Origin: Candidatus Fimenecus excrementavium | GTDB taxonomy: Bacteria; Bacillota; Clostridia; Oscillospirales; Acutalibacteraceae | Assembly: GCA_018712805.1 (NCBI GenBank) | Contig: DVGI01000021.1 | Location: forward strand, 48,721 to 112,720 | DNA: 64,000 nucleotides | Direction: 5' to 3' | Shown here: piece by piece, positions 41,542 to 49,709 of the stretch | Position numbering within the stretch: the first letter of the stretch is position 1 | Layout of the letters: every line of letters starts with the position of its first letter | Made by a program: the position numbers and the translations under genes | Notes under the pieces: model-generated | What the model was told of the DNA's origin: nothing | Databases searched by the model: none | What the model saw: only the letters and a program-made list of their open reading frames with translations

Positions 41542-41964
41542 GGACATAATATAAAGCAGCGCCATCATCAGCGCTTCGTCTGCGCCCTCTGAGCGTAAAA
41601 GCAGAAGCAGCGAAAACAAAACCGCCTCGTCGGGTTCTTCCAAAACACTGTCTAAAAGATTGGCTTTGGTTTTCTGTTCGGTCTGCTTTTTTGCCTTTTC
41701 GTTTTCCGGGGCAAAATATTCGCGGAACGTCGGATAGGTGATGTCGCGGTCCTCCGGAAGATTCAGCGGCATTTTAATCCGCCCGCCGTGTTTTTCGGGC
41801 GCCGGCGCAGTTTCCCGCGGCTGGCGGCGGGGCGGCGGAGATTGCGATTCCATCGCCCGGTTGGTTTCCTCCACCACTTCTTTGGAGTGCAGCTGCATAT
41901 TGCGCACGCGTTCGAGCGCCTTTTCCTGCATTCTCTGCAGCTCGTCATAGGTGTATTCGCGCAT
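41539..41964 (-). CDS. conserved-type unknown protein, third of a three-gene cluster
   Basis: 141 residues, not recognised. It has an N-terminal helix rich in Glu/Arg (1-45), a Pro/Arg/Gln linker (45-65), a central part with PEDRDITYPTFREYF and a C-terminal hydrophobic pair of helices (LFSLLLLLRSEGADEALMMALLYIMS). The C-terminus is too short for a confident transmembrane call. It starts 1 bp after the stop of the 119-residue gene. Function unknown. Confidence 0.7.
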   Translation of the reverse strand: MREYTYDELQRMQEKALERVRNMQLHSKEVVEETNRAMESQSPPPRRQPRETAPAPEKHGGRIKMPLNLPEDRDITYPTFREYFAPENEKAKKQTEQKTKANLLDSVLEEPDEAVLFSLLLLLRSEGADEALMMALLYIMS

Positions 41965-41965
41965 A

Positions 41966-42325
41966 TCAGAACATTCCTTTCAAAAGCGGAAGCATATCCA
42001 TCAGCCGCAAAAAACGCATGGCCTCGTCCGCCTTTTTCTGCCGTTCTTCGGAAAGCAGGGGGCGAAGCGCCTGCAAAAAGCGCGTGCGGTCGTCCTCTTC
42101 GTGCATTCTGCCCGCAACCGCGGCAAGTGTTTTTGCCATGTCATCGCCGAGCATCGCCGAAAGCCCTGCGCCGGCGTTTTCACTCCCTTTTTGGTGCGAT
42201 TCTTCTTTTTTGCCGGATTGACCGCCACCGCTGCCGCTATCCTGCATCAGGTTCTGCGCCACACTTTTGAGCCGTTCGAGGTCTTCGGGGCTTACGGAAT
42301 CAAGCAATTCACGAATGCTGTCCAT
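41966..42325 (-). CDS. unknown protein, second of the three-gene cluster
   Basis: 119 residues, not recognised. A short helix (1-28, opening MDSIRELLDSVSPEDLERLK), a Gly/Ser/Gln-rich linker (30-45) and a helical C-terminus (RFLQALRPLLSEERQKKADEAMRFLRLMDMLPLLKGMF) are visible. It overlaps the upstream 75-residue gene by 17 bases and has GGAGGG before its ATG. The RFLRLMDMLPLLKG ending resembles small helical proteins of sporulating Clostridia, but I cannot name a family. Confidence 0.7.
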   Translation of the reverse strand: MDSIRELLDSVSPEDLERLKSVAQNLMQDSGSGGGQSGKKEESHQKGSENAGAGLSAMLGDDMAKTLAAVAGRMHEEDDRTRFLQALRPLLSEERQKKADEAMRFLRLMDMLPLLKGMF

Positions 42326-42536
42326 CGTTGCCCTCCAAAAGTTTGTTCAAAAGCGCCTGCGCTTGCGGGGTTTTTAATAAATTCTGCATGGCATTTTCAT
42401 CTTGTAAGACCGCCTGCAGCTTTTCCGACTGGGTCGGACTTAACTGTTTCATCAAATAATCTTCCGCTTCTTTTTTGCTGCCTTTTTGCTTAATTTCCTT
42501 TAAAATGCGGTCCAAATTCCCGTTATCATTTTGCAT
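42309..42536 (-). CDS. unknown small protein, first of the three-gene cluster
   Basis: 75 residues from the ATG at 42536 (GAGGTG six bases upstream; a GTG three codons earlier lies in that site). All helical: LDRILKEIKQKGSKKEAEDYLMKQLSPTQSEKLQAVLQDENAMQNLLKTPQAQALLNKLL. No membrane segment. The pattern of repeated leucines suggests a helical bundle. Its start codon sits on the -35 element of the divergent phosphodiesterase promoter. Function unknown. Confidence 0.7.
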   Translation of the reverse strand: MQNDNGNLDRILKEIKQKGSKKEAEDYLMKQLSPTQSEKLQAVLQDENAMQNLLKTPQAQALLNKLLEGNDGQHS

Positions 42537-42564
42537 TGCAAACACCTCGCCGTTTTGCTATAAT
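42536..42564 (+). promoter_or_regulatory. promoter for the phosphodiesterase gene
   Basis: TTGCAA (42536-42541), 17-bp spacer, TATAAT (42559-42564); overlaps the start codon of the opposite-strand 75-residue gene, so transcription of the two units may interfere. Confidence 0.65.
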
Positions 42565-42595
42565 TACTATAATCTATGAAAAGAGGTCGGTTTTT

Positions 42596-43066
42596 ATGCT
42601 TCGTGCGCTGGTCCTGTCGGATTCCCACAGGGACTATTATTCGTTAGAGCGCGTTCTGCGCCTGCACCCCGAAGCCGAGGCGGTGTTTTTCTTAGGCGAC
42701 GGGGAGGACGACTTCTTTTCCCCGTCGGTGCAAAAGCTATTGGTCAACAAAAAAGTCACCGCGCTCGCCGGCAACTGCGACTGGGGGTCCACGCTTCCGA
42801 AAGAAGAACTTGTCCCGCTCGGCGGGAAACGAATTTTTGCGCTTCACGGCCACACGCGCTTGGTAAAATACGGGCTTCAAGACCTTGTCTCGGAAGCCAA
42901 AGCGCGCAAGGCGGACGTCGCTATATACGGCCACACCCACGTCGCGCGGGTCGATTATATCGACGGGATTTATTTTATGTGCCCCGGCAGTGTGCGCGGC
43001 GGCGACTACGGCATGATTGACATTACCGACAAAGGAGAAATCGCCTGCCTGACGGCAAGCTTGTAA
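42596..43066 (+). CDS. YfcE/MJ0936-type metallophosphodiesterase
   Basis: 156 residues from the ATG at 42596 (GAGG upstream). Calcineurin-like motifs: LVLSDSHRDYYS (D, H), FLGDGEDD (GD), AGNCDWG (GNxD), ALHGHT and YGHTHVARVDY (GHTH). These bind two metal ions, usually Mn. The family cleaves phosphodiesters or phosphoesters. The natural substrate is unknown. The gene is 12 bp before nagA, in the same direction. Confidence 0.85.
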   Translation: MLRALVLSDSHRDYYSLERVLRLHPEAEAVFFLGDGEDDFFSPSVQKLLVNKKVTALAGNCDWGSTLPKEELVPLGGKRIFALHGHTRLVKYGLQDLVSEAKARKADVAIYGHTHVARVDYIDGIYFMCPGSVRGGDYGMIDITDKGEIACLTASL

Positions 43067-43078
43067 AGAGGAATGGTT

Positions 43079-44248
43079 ATGACTTTATTTCGCAATGTAA
43101 ACATCGTGAAAGAAAACACCGTGGAAAAAGGGGAAGTGTTGGTGCGCGATGGCAAAATTGCCGAAGTGACAACCGCGATTGAAGCGACACCCGAAACGGA
43201 AATCGTCGACGGCGGCGGACGTTATCTTTCCCCGGGCTTTATCGATTTGCACGTCCACGGCGGCGGCGGATATTCCGCCATGGGCGGGAAAGACGCGGTC
43301 GTGAAAATGTGTGAAGCGCACGCGCGCTACGGCACAACTTCGATTTTGCCGACTACGTTGGCAGCGCCCATCGAGCAGTTAAAAACTGCCATAGACGGCA
43401 TCAAGGCGGCGCAAACCGCCACCGACCGCGTCAACATTCTCGGCGCGCATTTGGAAGGGCCGTTTTTGTCCCCGAAAATGTGCGGCGCGCAAAGTCCCGA
43501 AAATATTTTAGTGCCCGACGAGTGGGACTGTGAAGATTTGCTTTCTTACTGGGACGGGATTCGTATGATGGGCGCAGCGCCGGAGACCGCCGGCGGTATG
43601 GCGCTCGGCAAAGCGATGCAAAAACACGGGATTGTAGCGTCGGTTGCCCATTCCGCGGGCGATTACGACGTCGCCGAAGAAGCGTTCCAAAACGGATACA
43701 GTGACGTTACCCACCTTTACAACGCCTGCACGTCCTGCCACAAAATCGGCGTTTTCCGCTATGCGGGTACGGTCGAAGCCGCGCTTTGCAACGACAATGT
43801 GACCACCCAGGTCATTGCCGATTTGCGGCACCAGCCGGCGGGGGTGCTGAAACTGATTTATAAGTGCAAAGGCCCCGACCGCATGTATCTGATTACCGAC
43901 GGTCTGGAATATGCCGCGCTGGATATGGAAGAAGGGCAGGTCTTTACCCAGGAAAACGGTATGGCGGTCGTTTATGAAGACGGCGTAATGAAGCTCGCCG
44001 ACCGTTCGTGCCTTGCGGGGTCGGTCGCGACCTGTGACAAGCTTGTGCGCAATATGTACCGTGAAATCGGTCTGCCGCTGCCAATTTGCGTCAAAATGGC
44101 GAGCCTTACGCCCGCGCGCGTGATTGGAATCGGCGACAAAAAAGGCAAAATCGAACCCGGTTATGACGCGGATTTGCTGCTGTTTGATGACAACGTCAAC
44201 GTAAGCTACGTCATGGTCGGCGGCAAAATTGTGGTTTCGGAAAAATAA
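43079..44248 (+). CDS. nagA: N-acetylglucosamine-6-phosphate deacetylase
   Basis: 389 residues from the ATG at 43079 with AGAGG at a normal distance; an ATG two codons upstream is too close to that site. Amidohydrolase fold: FIDLHVHGGGGYSAMGG near 58 (first metal HxH), HLEGPFLSP near 130, VAHSAGDYD near 190 and THLYNACT near 210, with TDGLEYAA (catalytic Asp) near 270. It deacetylates GlcNAc-6-P for use in amino-sugar catabolism or cell-wall recycling. Paired with the phosphodiesterase; no nagB here. Confidence 0.95.
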   Translation: MTLFRNVNIVKENTVEKGEVLVRDGKIAEVTTAIEATPETEIVDGGGRYLSPGFIDLHVHGGGGYSAMGGKDAVVKMCEAHARYGTTSILPTTLAAPIEQLKTAIDGIKAAQTATDRVNILGAHLEGPFLSPKMCGAQSPENILVPDEWDCEDLLSYWDGIRMMGAAPETAGGMALGKAMQKHGIVASVAHSAGDYDVAEEAFQNGYSDVTHLYNACTSCHKIGVFRYAGTVEAALCNDNVTTQVIADLRHQPAGVLKLIYKCKGPDRMYLITDGLEYAALDMEEGQVFTQENGMAVVYEDGVMKLADRSCLAGSVATCDKLVRNMYREIGLPLPICVKMASLTPARVIGIGDKKGKIEPGYDADLLLFDDNVNVSYVMVGGKIVVSEK

Positions 44249-44259
44249 CAGAGAGCATA

Positions 44260-44290
44260 AAAACGGCTTTCTTTTAGAAGGCCGTTTTTT
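44260..44290 (+). terminator. terminator after nagA
   Basis: AAAACGGC (44260-44267) pairs with GCCGTTTT (44281-44288) and a T run. The next promoter begins two bases after it. Confidence 0.8.
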
Positions 44291-44291
44291 C

Positions 44292-44320
44292 TTGACAAAC
44301 CGTAAAAGATTGGGTAGTCT
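44292..44320 (+). promoter_or_regulatory. promoter for the RACo-like gene
   Basis: TTGACA (44292-44297), 17-bp spacer, TAGTCT (44315-44320). Confidence 0.65.
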
Positions 44321-44351
44321 AAACAAAGAAACCACCAAAGGAGGCGAAACC

Positions 44352-45761
44352 GTGGAAACCGTTTGTATTTTTATAGAAAATACCTGCCTGAACGTGCAAA
44401 AGGGGACTTCCCTTGCAAATGCATTGCGCGAAAACGGCTTTTCTTTGGACTTACCCTGCGGCGGGACGGGGAAATGCGGCAAATGCCGCGTAAATTTACA
44501 AGAAATCGGCGAAGTGCTCGCCTGTCAATATAACGTCACAAAAGATATTCACGTTTTGTCGCTTCCGAAAAGCGATACAATCGTCACCCCCGAAACAAAA
44601 GCGGCAAAAGACGAGATTCCGGCAGGGGAAGCGGACTTGGCGGTTGACATCGGCACCACCACCGTCGCCTTGGCGCTGGTGGAGCCTATAAAACGGACCA
44701 TACTTTACCGTAAAGCGTTTGACAACCCGCAAAAAGCGTTCGGCGCGGATGTAATCAGCCGAATTTCTTACGGCACGCAGCACGGGGGAGCGGAACTCCA
44801 GCGCGTTTTGTTAGACGCCCTTAAAAAGGAAATCGAGCCTCTGACGGCGGCGGGCGCGCAGATACAAAAGATTTATGTCAGCGGCAACACGACCATGCTG
44901 CACCTTTTTTTAGGCGTCGACTGTTCGACACTTGGCACAGCGCCTTATACGCCGCAGTTTTTAAAGGCGCAAACGGTCCCGGCGCAATCGCTCGGGCTGC
45001 CGGGCGAAACGGTTACAACACTTCCGTGCATTTCCGCGTTTGTCGGCGCGGACGTGTTAGCGGGGCTTCTCCTTTGCACGTTCCCGAAAGCGGGAAACTA
45101 TAATTTGCTCATTGACCTCGGCACCAACGCGGAAGTGGCGTTGTTTAACGAAACCCGCGTGCTTTGTACGGCGACCGCGGCGGGGCCTTGTTTTGAAGGT
45201 GCGAATATTTCCTGCGGTATGCCGGCTTCCAACGGCGCGATAACGCACTACGCTTACCCTTACGGCCCGACATTTTTGGGCGAAAAGCCGACGGGCATCT
45301 GCGGAACGGGGCTTGTCGATATTGTCAGCGAGCTTTTTATCCACGGCATTGTGGACGAGACCGGCGCTATGGAGGAAGAAGCATTCCCCGTCGCGCCCGG
45401 GGTCGAGGTCACGGCGGCGGATATCCGGCAGTTTCAGCTTGCAAAATCCGCTGTCCGCGCGGGCACACAGCAGCTTTTAGAGCTTGCGGGTGTTTCAGAA
45501 GCGGACGTGGAAACGGTTTATCTTTCCGGCGGGTTTTCCGCATTTCTCAATGTGCAAAGCGCTTGCAAAACCGGACTTATCAATCCGAAATTTTTAAAAA
45601 AATGCGTGTGGCTCGGCAACTCGTCTTTAGAGGGGTGTGCGGTTTATAAAAACGAGGCAGCGCGCGCCGAAGAAATCGTCTCGCACGCGGACTATATCGA
45701 CCTTGCAAAAGACGCGGGCTTTTCCGAAAAATTCATGCGCTATATGTATTTCGGAAAATAA
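44352..45761 (+). CDS. RACo-like protein: 2Fe-2S ferredoxin plus ASKHA ATPase domain
   Basis: 469 residues from a GTG at 44352 behind AAAGGAGG; the longer frame back to 44229 runs through the nagA terminator. An N-terminal [2Fe-2S] domain (about 1-70, LPCGGTGKCGKCRVNL and LACQ) joins an ASKHA (actin/hexokinase-like) domain with LAVDIGTTTVALAL near 98 and LIDLGTNAEVALF near 255. This is the RACo/DUF4445 design that reductively reactivates corrinoid methyltransferase proteins with ATP. It is shorter than classical RACo (about 630) and has no corrinoid-protein gene next to it. Confidence 0.85.
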   Translation: METVCIFIENTCLNVQKGTSLANALRENGFSLDLPCGGTGKCGKCRVNLQEIGEVLACQYNVTKDIHVLSLPKSDTIVTPETKAAKDEIPAGEADLAVDIGTTTVALALVEPIKRTILYRKAFDNPQKAFGADVISRISYGTQHGGAELQRVLLDALKKEIEPLTAAGAQIQKIYVSGNTTMLHLFLGVDCSTLGTAPYTPQFLKAQTVPAQSLGLPGETVTTLPCISAFVGADVLAGLLLCTFPKAGNYNLLIDLGTNAEVALFNETRVLCTATAAGPCFEGANISCGMPASNGAITHYAYPYGPTFLGEKPTGICGTGLVDIVSELFIHGIVDETGAMEEEAFPVAPGVEVTAADIRQFQLAKSAVRAGTQQLLELAGVSEADVETVYLSGGFSAFLNVQSACKTGLINPKFLKKCVWLGNSSLEGCAVYKNEAARAEEIVSHADYIDLAKDAGFSEKFMRYMYFGK

Positions 45762-45787
45762 GAAACCGAAAACAATTTAATACAGGC

Positions 45788-45815
45788 AAAACGGACGGGA
45801 AACCGTCCGTTTTTT
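45788..45815 (+). terminator. terminator after the RACo-like gene
   Basis: AAAACGGACGG (45788-45798), GAAA tetraloop, CCGTCCGTTTT (45803-45813), then T run. Confidence 0.93.
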
Positions 45816-45895
45816 TGTGCCCTGCCGCGCTTTGACAAAATCCGCACACCGGGTGGAATACAATCAGAACTACGGATGACCAAAGGAGGAAAACT

Positions 45896-46243
45896 ATGCA
45901 AACCACAATCGAAACGGCGGACAAGCTGATGACCGTATATTTAAGCGGCGAGCTTGACCACCACAACGCGCCGACCGTGCGCGATAAAATTGACGAAACC
46001 GCCGCCTGTTTTCGCCCCGAAAAAACCGTTTTGGATTTCGGCGGCGTGACGTTCATGGACAGCTCCGGGATAGGGCTTGTCATGGGGCGGTATAAGCTCT
46101 TAGAAAGCATGGGCTGTACGCTTGAAATTCAGAATTTGTCCGACCACGCTTATAAAGTGATGCGCCTTGCGGGGCTTGACAAAATTGCCACGCTTGCCCG
46201 CAAGGGGAAAAAGGAGGAAAAAAACCGTGAAACCACAGAATGA
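45896..46243 (+). CDS. spoIIAA: anti-sigma F factor antagonist SpoIIAA
   Basis: 115 residues, STAS fold. The regulatory segment TFMDSSGIG puts the phosphorylated Ser at residue 57, matching Ser58 of Bacillus SpoIIAA. In its unphosphorylated form it frees sigma F in the forespore. RBS AAAGGAGG. Upstream DNA (45835-45880) has TTTGACAAAAT and GTGGAAT at spacings that could fit sigma A or sigma H, which drives spoIIA in Bacillus; not resolved by eye. First gene of the operon with spoIIAB and sigF. Confidence 0.93.
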   Translation: MQTTIETADKLMTVYLSGELDHHNAPTVRDKIDETAACFRPEKTVLDFGGVTFMDSSGIGLVMGRYKLLESMGCTLEIQNLSDHAYKVMRLAGLDKIATLARKGKKEEKNRETTE

Positions 46244-46673
46244 AATGAAAATGCAGCTGGAAAGCCGTTCGGTTAACGAGGGCTACGCGCGCGTGGCGGT
46301 GGCGGCGTTTGCCGCGACGCTCGACCCGACGCTTGAAGAAATCAACGACATTAAAACCGCCGTCAGCGAAGCGGTGACGAACTGCATTGTGCATGCTTAC
46401 AAAAATACAATGGGTATCATTTACATAACCGTGCGGCTGTTTGAAAACGGCAAGGTGGAAATTAAAATCCGTGACCGCGGCTGTGGAATAGCCGACGTCG
46501 AGAAAGCGCGCGAACCGCTGTTTACGACAGGCGGCGGCGACCGCGCGGGGCTCGGCTTTTCGGTGATGGAAAGCTTTTCTGACAATGTGCGCGTGCGTTC
46601 CAAAGTGGGGAGCGGAACGACCGTGACGCTGATTAAATACATTCACGGCAGGCACACAAGCATTGCGCCGTGA
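46227..46673 (+). CDS. spoIIAB: anti-sigma F factor and kinase SpoIIAB
   Basis: 148 residues from a GTG at 46227 behind AAGGAGG, overlapping spoIIAA by 17 bases. GHKL ATPase/kinase: EEINDIKTAVSEAVTNCIVHAYKN (N box), IRDRGCGIADVEKAREPLFTT (G1 box) and GLGFSVMESFSDNV (G2). It binds sigma F and phosphorylates SpoIIAA on Ser57. Overlaps sigF by 11 bases, so all three proteins should be made in fixed ratio. Confidence 0.95.
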   Translation: MKPQNEMKMQLESRSVNEGYARVAVAAFAATLDPTLEEINDIKTAVSEAVTNCIVHAYKNTMGIIYITVRLFENGKVEIKIRDRGCGIADVEKAREPLFTTGGGDRAGLGFSVMESFSDNVRVRSKVGSGTTVTLIKYIHGRHTSIAP

Positions 46674-47316
46674 AGAACTGATTTGCGATAACCTCGGGCT
46701 GGTGCACGCCTGTGCGAATCGCTTTCGCAACAAGGGGATTGAATATGACGACCTGTTTTCCGCCGGCTGTTTGGGGCTTGTTAAAGCCGCCGACGGCTTT
46801 GACGAGTCGCGTGGTTTTGCGTTTTCGACTTATGCCGTTCCGGCGATTTTGGGCGAGATGAAACGGCTGTTTCGCGACGGCGGCGCGGTGAAAATCAGCC
46901 GCGCTTTAAAAGAACGCGCGAGAGAAGCGGCAAAACTGCGTGAGGAAATGACCGCCGCACTTTCGCGTGAGCCGACGCTGCGGGAACTCGCGGCGAAAAT
47001 GCAGGTGTCCGAATATGAAATGGCGCAGCTTGTCAATTTGTCAATGCCGGTGGCGTCTTTAACCGAATTGCACGAAGAAAACGACCGGCAAATCGACATT
47101 CCCGTGGAATCCGAAGAGGAGGAAATTCAAAACAAGCTGGCGCTTTCCGAAGTTTTAAAGATTTTGCCCGAAAATGACCGGCGGCTTATCGAGCTTCGCT
47201 ATTATAAGGGGCTTACGCAAACCAAAACCGCCGAAATTTTGGGACTTTCTCAAGTGCAGGTGTCTCGCCGCGAGCGCACGATTTTGCTGGAACTCCGGCG
47301 GAAGCTTACGGGATAA
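46663..47316 (+). CDS. sigF: RNA polymerase sigma-F factor
   Basis: 217 residues, shorter than Bacillus sigma F (255), beginning close to region 2. Region 2 reads LGLVHACANRFRNKGIEYDDLFSAGCLGLVKAADGFD and FSTYAVPAILGEMKRLFRDGG; region 3 and 4 (ALSEVLKILPENDRRLIELRYYKGLTQTKTAEILGLSQVQVSRRE) follow. The only start codon between the upstream stop and the conserved part is TTG at 46663, inside spoIIAB; the start therefore depends on coupling or on an unusual codon. It directs forespore transcription. Confidence 0.9.
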   Translation: MRREELICDNLGLVHACANRFRNKGIEYDDLFSAGCLGLVKAADGFDESRGFAFSTYAVPAILGEMKRLFRDGGAVKISRALKERAREAAKLREEMTAALSREPTLRELAAKMQVSEYEMAQLVNLSMPVASLTELHEENDRQIDIPVESEEEEIQNKLALSEVLKILPENDRRLIELRYYKGLTQTKTAEILGLSQVQVSRRERTILLELRRKLTG

Positions 47317-47346
47317 TCGAGATTCGCCGAAAATCAGAAAAAACGG

Positions 47347-47375
47347 TTGACAACCATTGACTTTTCTGATAAAAT
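47347..47375 (+). promoter_or_regulatory. rplU-prp-rpmA promoter
   Basis: TTGACA (47347-47352), 17-bp spacer, TAAAAT (47370-47375). Confidence 0.8.
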
Positions 47376-47382
47376 ACCATTT

Positions 47383-47460
47383 GCCGCATATTAGGGGCGG
47401 TGCCGCAAGGCGCCAAAAGCGGATTTTCCCCGCCTCCGGTAGCGAGTCTATATTAAGGTA
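47383..47460 (+). promoter_or_regulatory. L21 leader
   Basis: About 80 nt of GC-rich, foldable leader before rplU, in the position of the Firmicute L21 leader. GGCGGTGCCGCAAGGCGCC and the CCGCCTCCGG segment can pair. Assignment is by position and composition only. Confidence 0.55.
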
Positions 47461-47469
47461 GGTAAAACT

Positions 47470-47781
47470 ATGTACGCAGTAATCGAAACAGGCGGCAAGC
47501 AGTACAAAGTCGAAGCCGGCGATGTGCTTTATGTTGAAAAGCTTGCAGTCGAAGAAAACGCAGATGTCACCTTTGACAAGGTCATCGCAGTCGGCACCGA
47601 CGACGGTATTAAAGTCGGCAAGCCCTATGTTGAGGGCGCAACCGTTACAGCCAAAGCGCTGAAAAACGGCAAAGCAAAGAAGATTGTTGTCTTCACTTAC
47701 AAACCCAAAAAGAACGAGAAACGCAAAAAAGGTCATCGTCAGCCCTACACCAAGGTTGAGATTTCCGCGATCAACGCTTAA
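47470..47781 (+). CDS. rplU: 50S ribosomal protein L21
   Basis: 103 residues. [25 protein letters not shown] opening, [16 protein letters not shown] and the basic end [24 protein letters not shown] are typical. It binds 23S rRNA in the large subunit. First of rplU-prp-rpmA, the normal Firmicute order. Confidence 0.97.
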   Translation: MYAVIETGGKQYKVEAGDVLYVEKLAVEENADVTFDKVIAVGTDDGIKVGKPYVEGATVTAKALKNGKAKKIVVFTYKPKKNEKRKKGHRQPYTKVEISAINA

Positions 47782-48102
47782 ATGATTCGCGCGAAATTCC
47801 GTGTCGGGGAACAAGGCTTGATTACCGGCTTTTGTGTCAGCGGTCATTCGGGAAGCGCCGAAAGCGGCGAAGATATTATCTGCGCTGCGGTTTCGTCTCC
47901 CGTTTACATGACGGCAAACACCTTGACCGAAATCCTTTCGCTCTCCCCCGAAATCACGGAAAAGGACGGCTACTTTCGTTTGACGCTCTCAAACGAAGAA
48001 GCAGAAAAAGCGTCCGATATTTTGCAGGGCTTTTTCCTGCATTTACAAGCGTTATCCGAACAATATCCCGATTTTATCCAAGTTGAAAGAGGTGCTTTAT
48101 AA
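47782..48102 (+). CDS. prp: ribosomal-processing cysteine protease Prp
   Basis: 106 residues, directly after rplU with no gap. Catalytic His22 and Cys34 are seen in [21 protein letters not shown], matching the Prp family. Prp removes the N-terminal extension of L27. The stop overlaps the rpmA start (TAATG). The presence of the L27 extension in the next gene confirms its role. Confidence 0.95.
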   Translation: MIRAKFRVGEQGLITGFCVSGHSGSAESGEDIICAAVSSPVYMTANTLTEILSLSPEITEKDGYFRLTLSNEEAEKASDILQGFFLHLQALSEQYPDFIQVERGAL

Positions 48103-48386
48103 TGCTCAAAATAAACATTCAGTTGTTTGCGCACAAAAAAGGTATGGGTTCCACCAAAAACGGCCGTGACTCCGAATCCAAAAGACTCGGCGTAAAACGT
48201 GCGGACGGTCAGTTCGTGCTCGCCGGCAACATTCTTGTCAAACAGCGCGGCACGCACATCCATCCCGGTGAGAACGTCGGCAAAGGCTCCGACGACACCC
48301 TGTTCGCAAAGATTGACGGCAAAGTCAAATTCGAAAGAATGGACAAGAACCGCAAAAAAGTCAGCGTTTACGCGGTCGAGCAATAA
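48102..48386 (+). CDS. rpmA: 50S ribosomal protein L27 with cleavable N-terminus
   Basis: 94 residues. The first nine residues MLKINIQLF form the extension cut by Prp between F9 and A10, exposing [23 protein letters not shown], which reaches the peptidyl transferase centre. The rest ([27 protein letters not shown]) is standard. RBS AAAGAGGTG. Last gene before the terminator at 48406. Confidence 0.97.
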   Translation: MLKINIQLFAHKKGMGSTKNGRDSESKRLGVKRADGQFVLAGNILVKQRGTHIHPGENVGKGSDDTLFAKIDGKVKFERMDKNRKKVSVYAVEQ

Positions 48387-48405
48387 TTTGTCAAAATACC
48401 AAACG

Positions 48406-48434
48406 GGGGCAGAAATCACTTCTGCCCCTTTTTT
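48406..48434 (+). terminator. terminator of rplU-prp-rpmA
   Basis: GGGGCAGAA (48406-48414), loop ATCAC, TTCTGCCCC (48420-48428), T run. Confidence 0.93.
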
Positions 48435-48481
48435 CTTTTTTTGTAAAATCCAACAAAGTGACAGGAAATACAACATAAATC

Positions 48482-48510
48482 TTGCTTTTCTGTGAAAATG
48501 CATATATACT
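48482..48510 (+). promoter_or_regulatory. promoter of the THUMP methyltransferase gene
   Basis: TTGCTT (48482-48487), 17-bp spacer, TATACT (48505-48510), 58 bp before the ATG. Confidence 0.6.
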
Positions 48511-48567
48511 ATTAGGCATAGATTCGGCATCGGTTTTGCCGAAAAACGGCTCGGAGGAGTATCTTTT

Positions 48568-49683
48568 ATGAAAATTCAATTTGCCGCGCCGTGTTTGTTC
48601 GGCTTGGAAAGCTTTGTCGCAGACGAACTGCGGAATTTGGGCGCCGAAGCGGTCGCACCGGAAAACGGACGCGTCTTTTTTGAAGGCGATGAACACCTGC
48701 TTGCGCGCGCCAATCTCTGCTCGAGATTTGCGGAACGGATTTTGATTGTGCTCGGCGCATTTGAAGCGCACACGTTTACGGAACTTTTTGACGGCGTCAA
48801 GGCGCTGCCTTTGGAAAACTGGATCGGCGAATACGACGAATTCCCGGTGAAAGGGCATTGCCTGCGCTCGGATTTGTTCAGCGTCAGCGACTGTCAGTCG
48901 ATTATCAAAAAAGCGGCGGTTGAGCGGCTCAAACAGCGTTACCATATTGAATGGTTTGAAGAAACCGGCGTGCGCCACGCGCTGATTTTCTCGATTTTAA
49001 AAAATCAGGTACATTTGTTTTTGGATACAACCGGCACAACCTTACATAAACGCGGTTACCGTCCGACGGCGAACGAAGCGCCGATTCGCGAAACTTTGGC
49101 GGCGGCGCTGTGCGCGATGTCGCGGCTTCGTCCTTATCACACGCTTTACGACCCGATGTGCGGGTCCGGCACGATTTTGATTGAAGGTGCCATGCTTGTG
49201 CAAAATATCGCGCCGGGACTGCACCGCCACTTTACCGCGGAACGGTTCCCGCAAATTCCGCCGGAGGTTTGGCGCGAAGAACGCGAAAAAGCGCAAAACG
49301 CCGTTGTGCCCGCGCCGGATTTTCAGGCGTTCGGCTCTGACATTGACGAAGAAGCGCTGAAAATTGCCGAAGAAAATGCCGTCCGCGCCGGCGTACGTGA
49401 TAAAATCATTTTCAGACGCGCGGATATTCGCGATTTTAAACCCGCGACCGAACACGGCACGGTGATTTGCAACCCGCCTTACGGCGAGCGGCTACAAGAT
49501 AAAAAACAGGCGGCGCGCTTGATTGAAACGATGGGAAAAGTTTTTCCTCGCCGCCACGGTTTCAGCTATTGTGTGATAAGCCCGGAAGAAGAGTTTGAAA
49601 CCTTGTTCAAACGGCGCGCGGACAAACGCCGCAAGCTTTATAACGGCATGATTCGGTGCCAGGCGTATATGTATTTTAAATGA
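48568..49683 (+). CDS. THUMP-domain class I SAM-dependent RNA methyltransferase (RlmL/YpsC type)
   Basis: 371 residues. N-terminal ferredoxin-like and THUMP region (about 1-160, FAAPCLFGLESFVADEL), then the methylase: LYDPMCGSGTILIEGAM near 195 (SAM loop), GSDIDEEALKIAEENA near 253 and the NPPYGERLQ catalytic motif near 305. It is expected to form m2G in 23S rRNA (the RlmL G2445 type). ATG behind CGGAGGAG. A 26-bp gap precedes the lipid kinase gene. Confidence 0.9.
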   Translation: MKIQFAAPCLFGLESFVADELRNLGAEAVAPENGRVFFEGDEHLLARANLCSRFAERILIVLGAFEAHTFTELFDGVKALPLENWIGEYDEFPVKGHCLRSDLFSVSDCQSIIKKAAVERLKQRYHIEWFEETGVRHALIFSILKNQVHLFLDTTGTTLHKRGYRPTANEAPIRETLAAALCAMSRLRPYHTLYDPMCGSGTILIEGAMLVQNIAPGLHRHFTAERFPQIPPEVWREEREKAQNAVVPAPDFQAFGSDIDEEALKIAEENAVRAGVRDKIIFRRADIRDFKPATEHGTVICNPPYGERLQDKKQAARLIETMGKVFPRRHGFSYCVISPEEEFETLFKRRADKRRKLYNGMIRCQAYMYFK

Positions 49684-49709
49684 GTTTTGTGTGATATGGG
49701 GTGGATATT

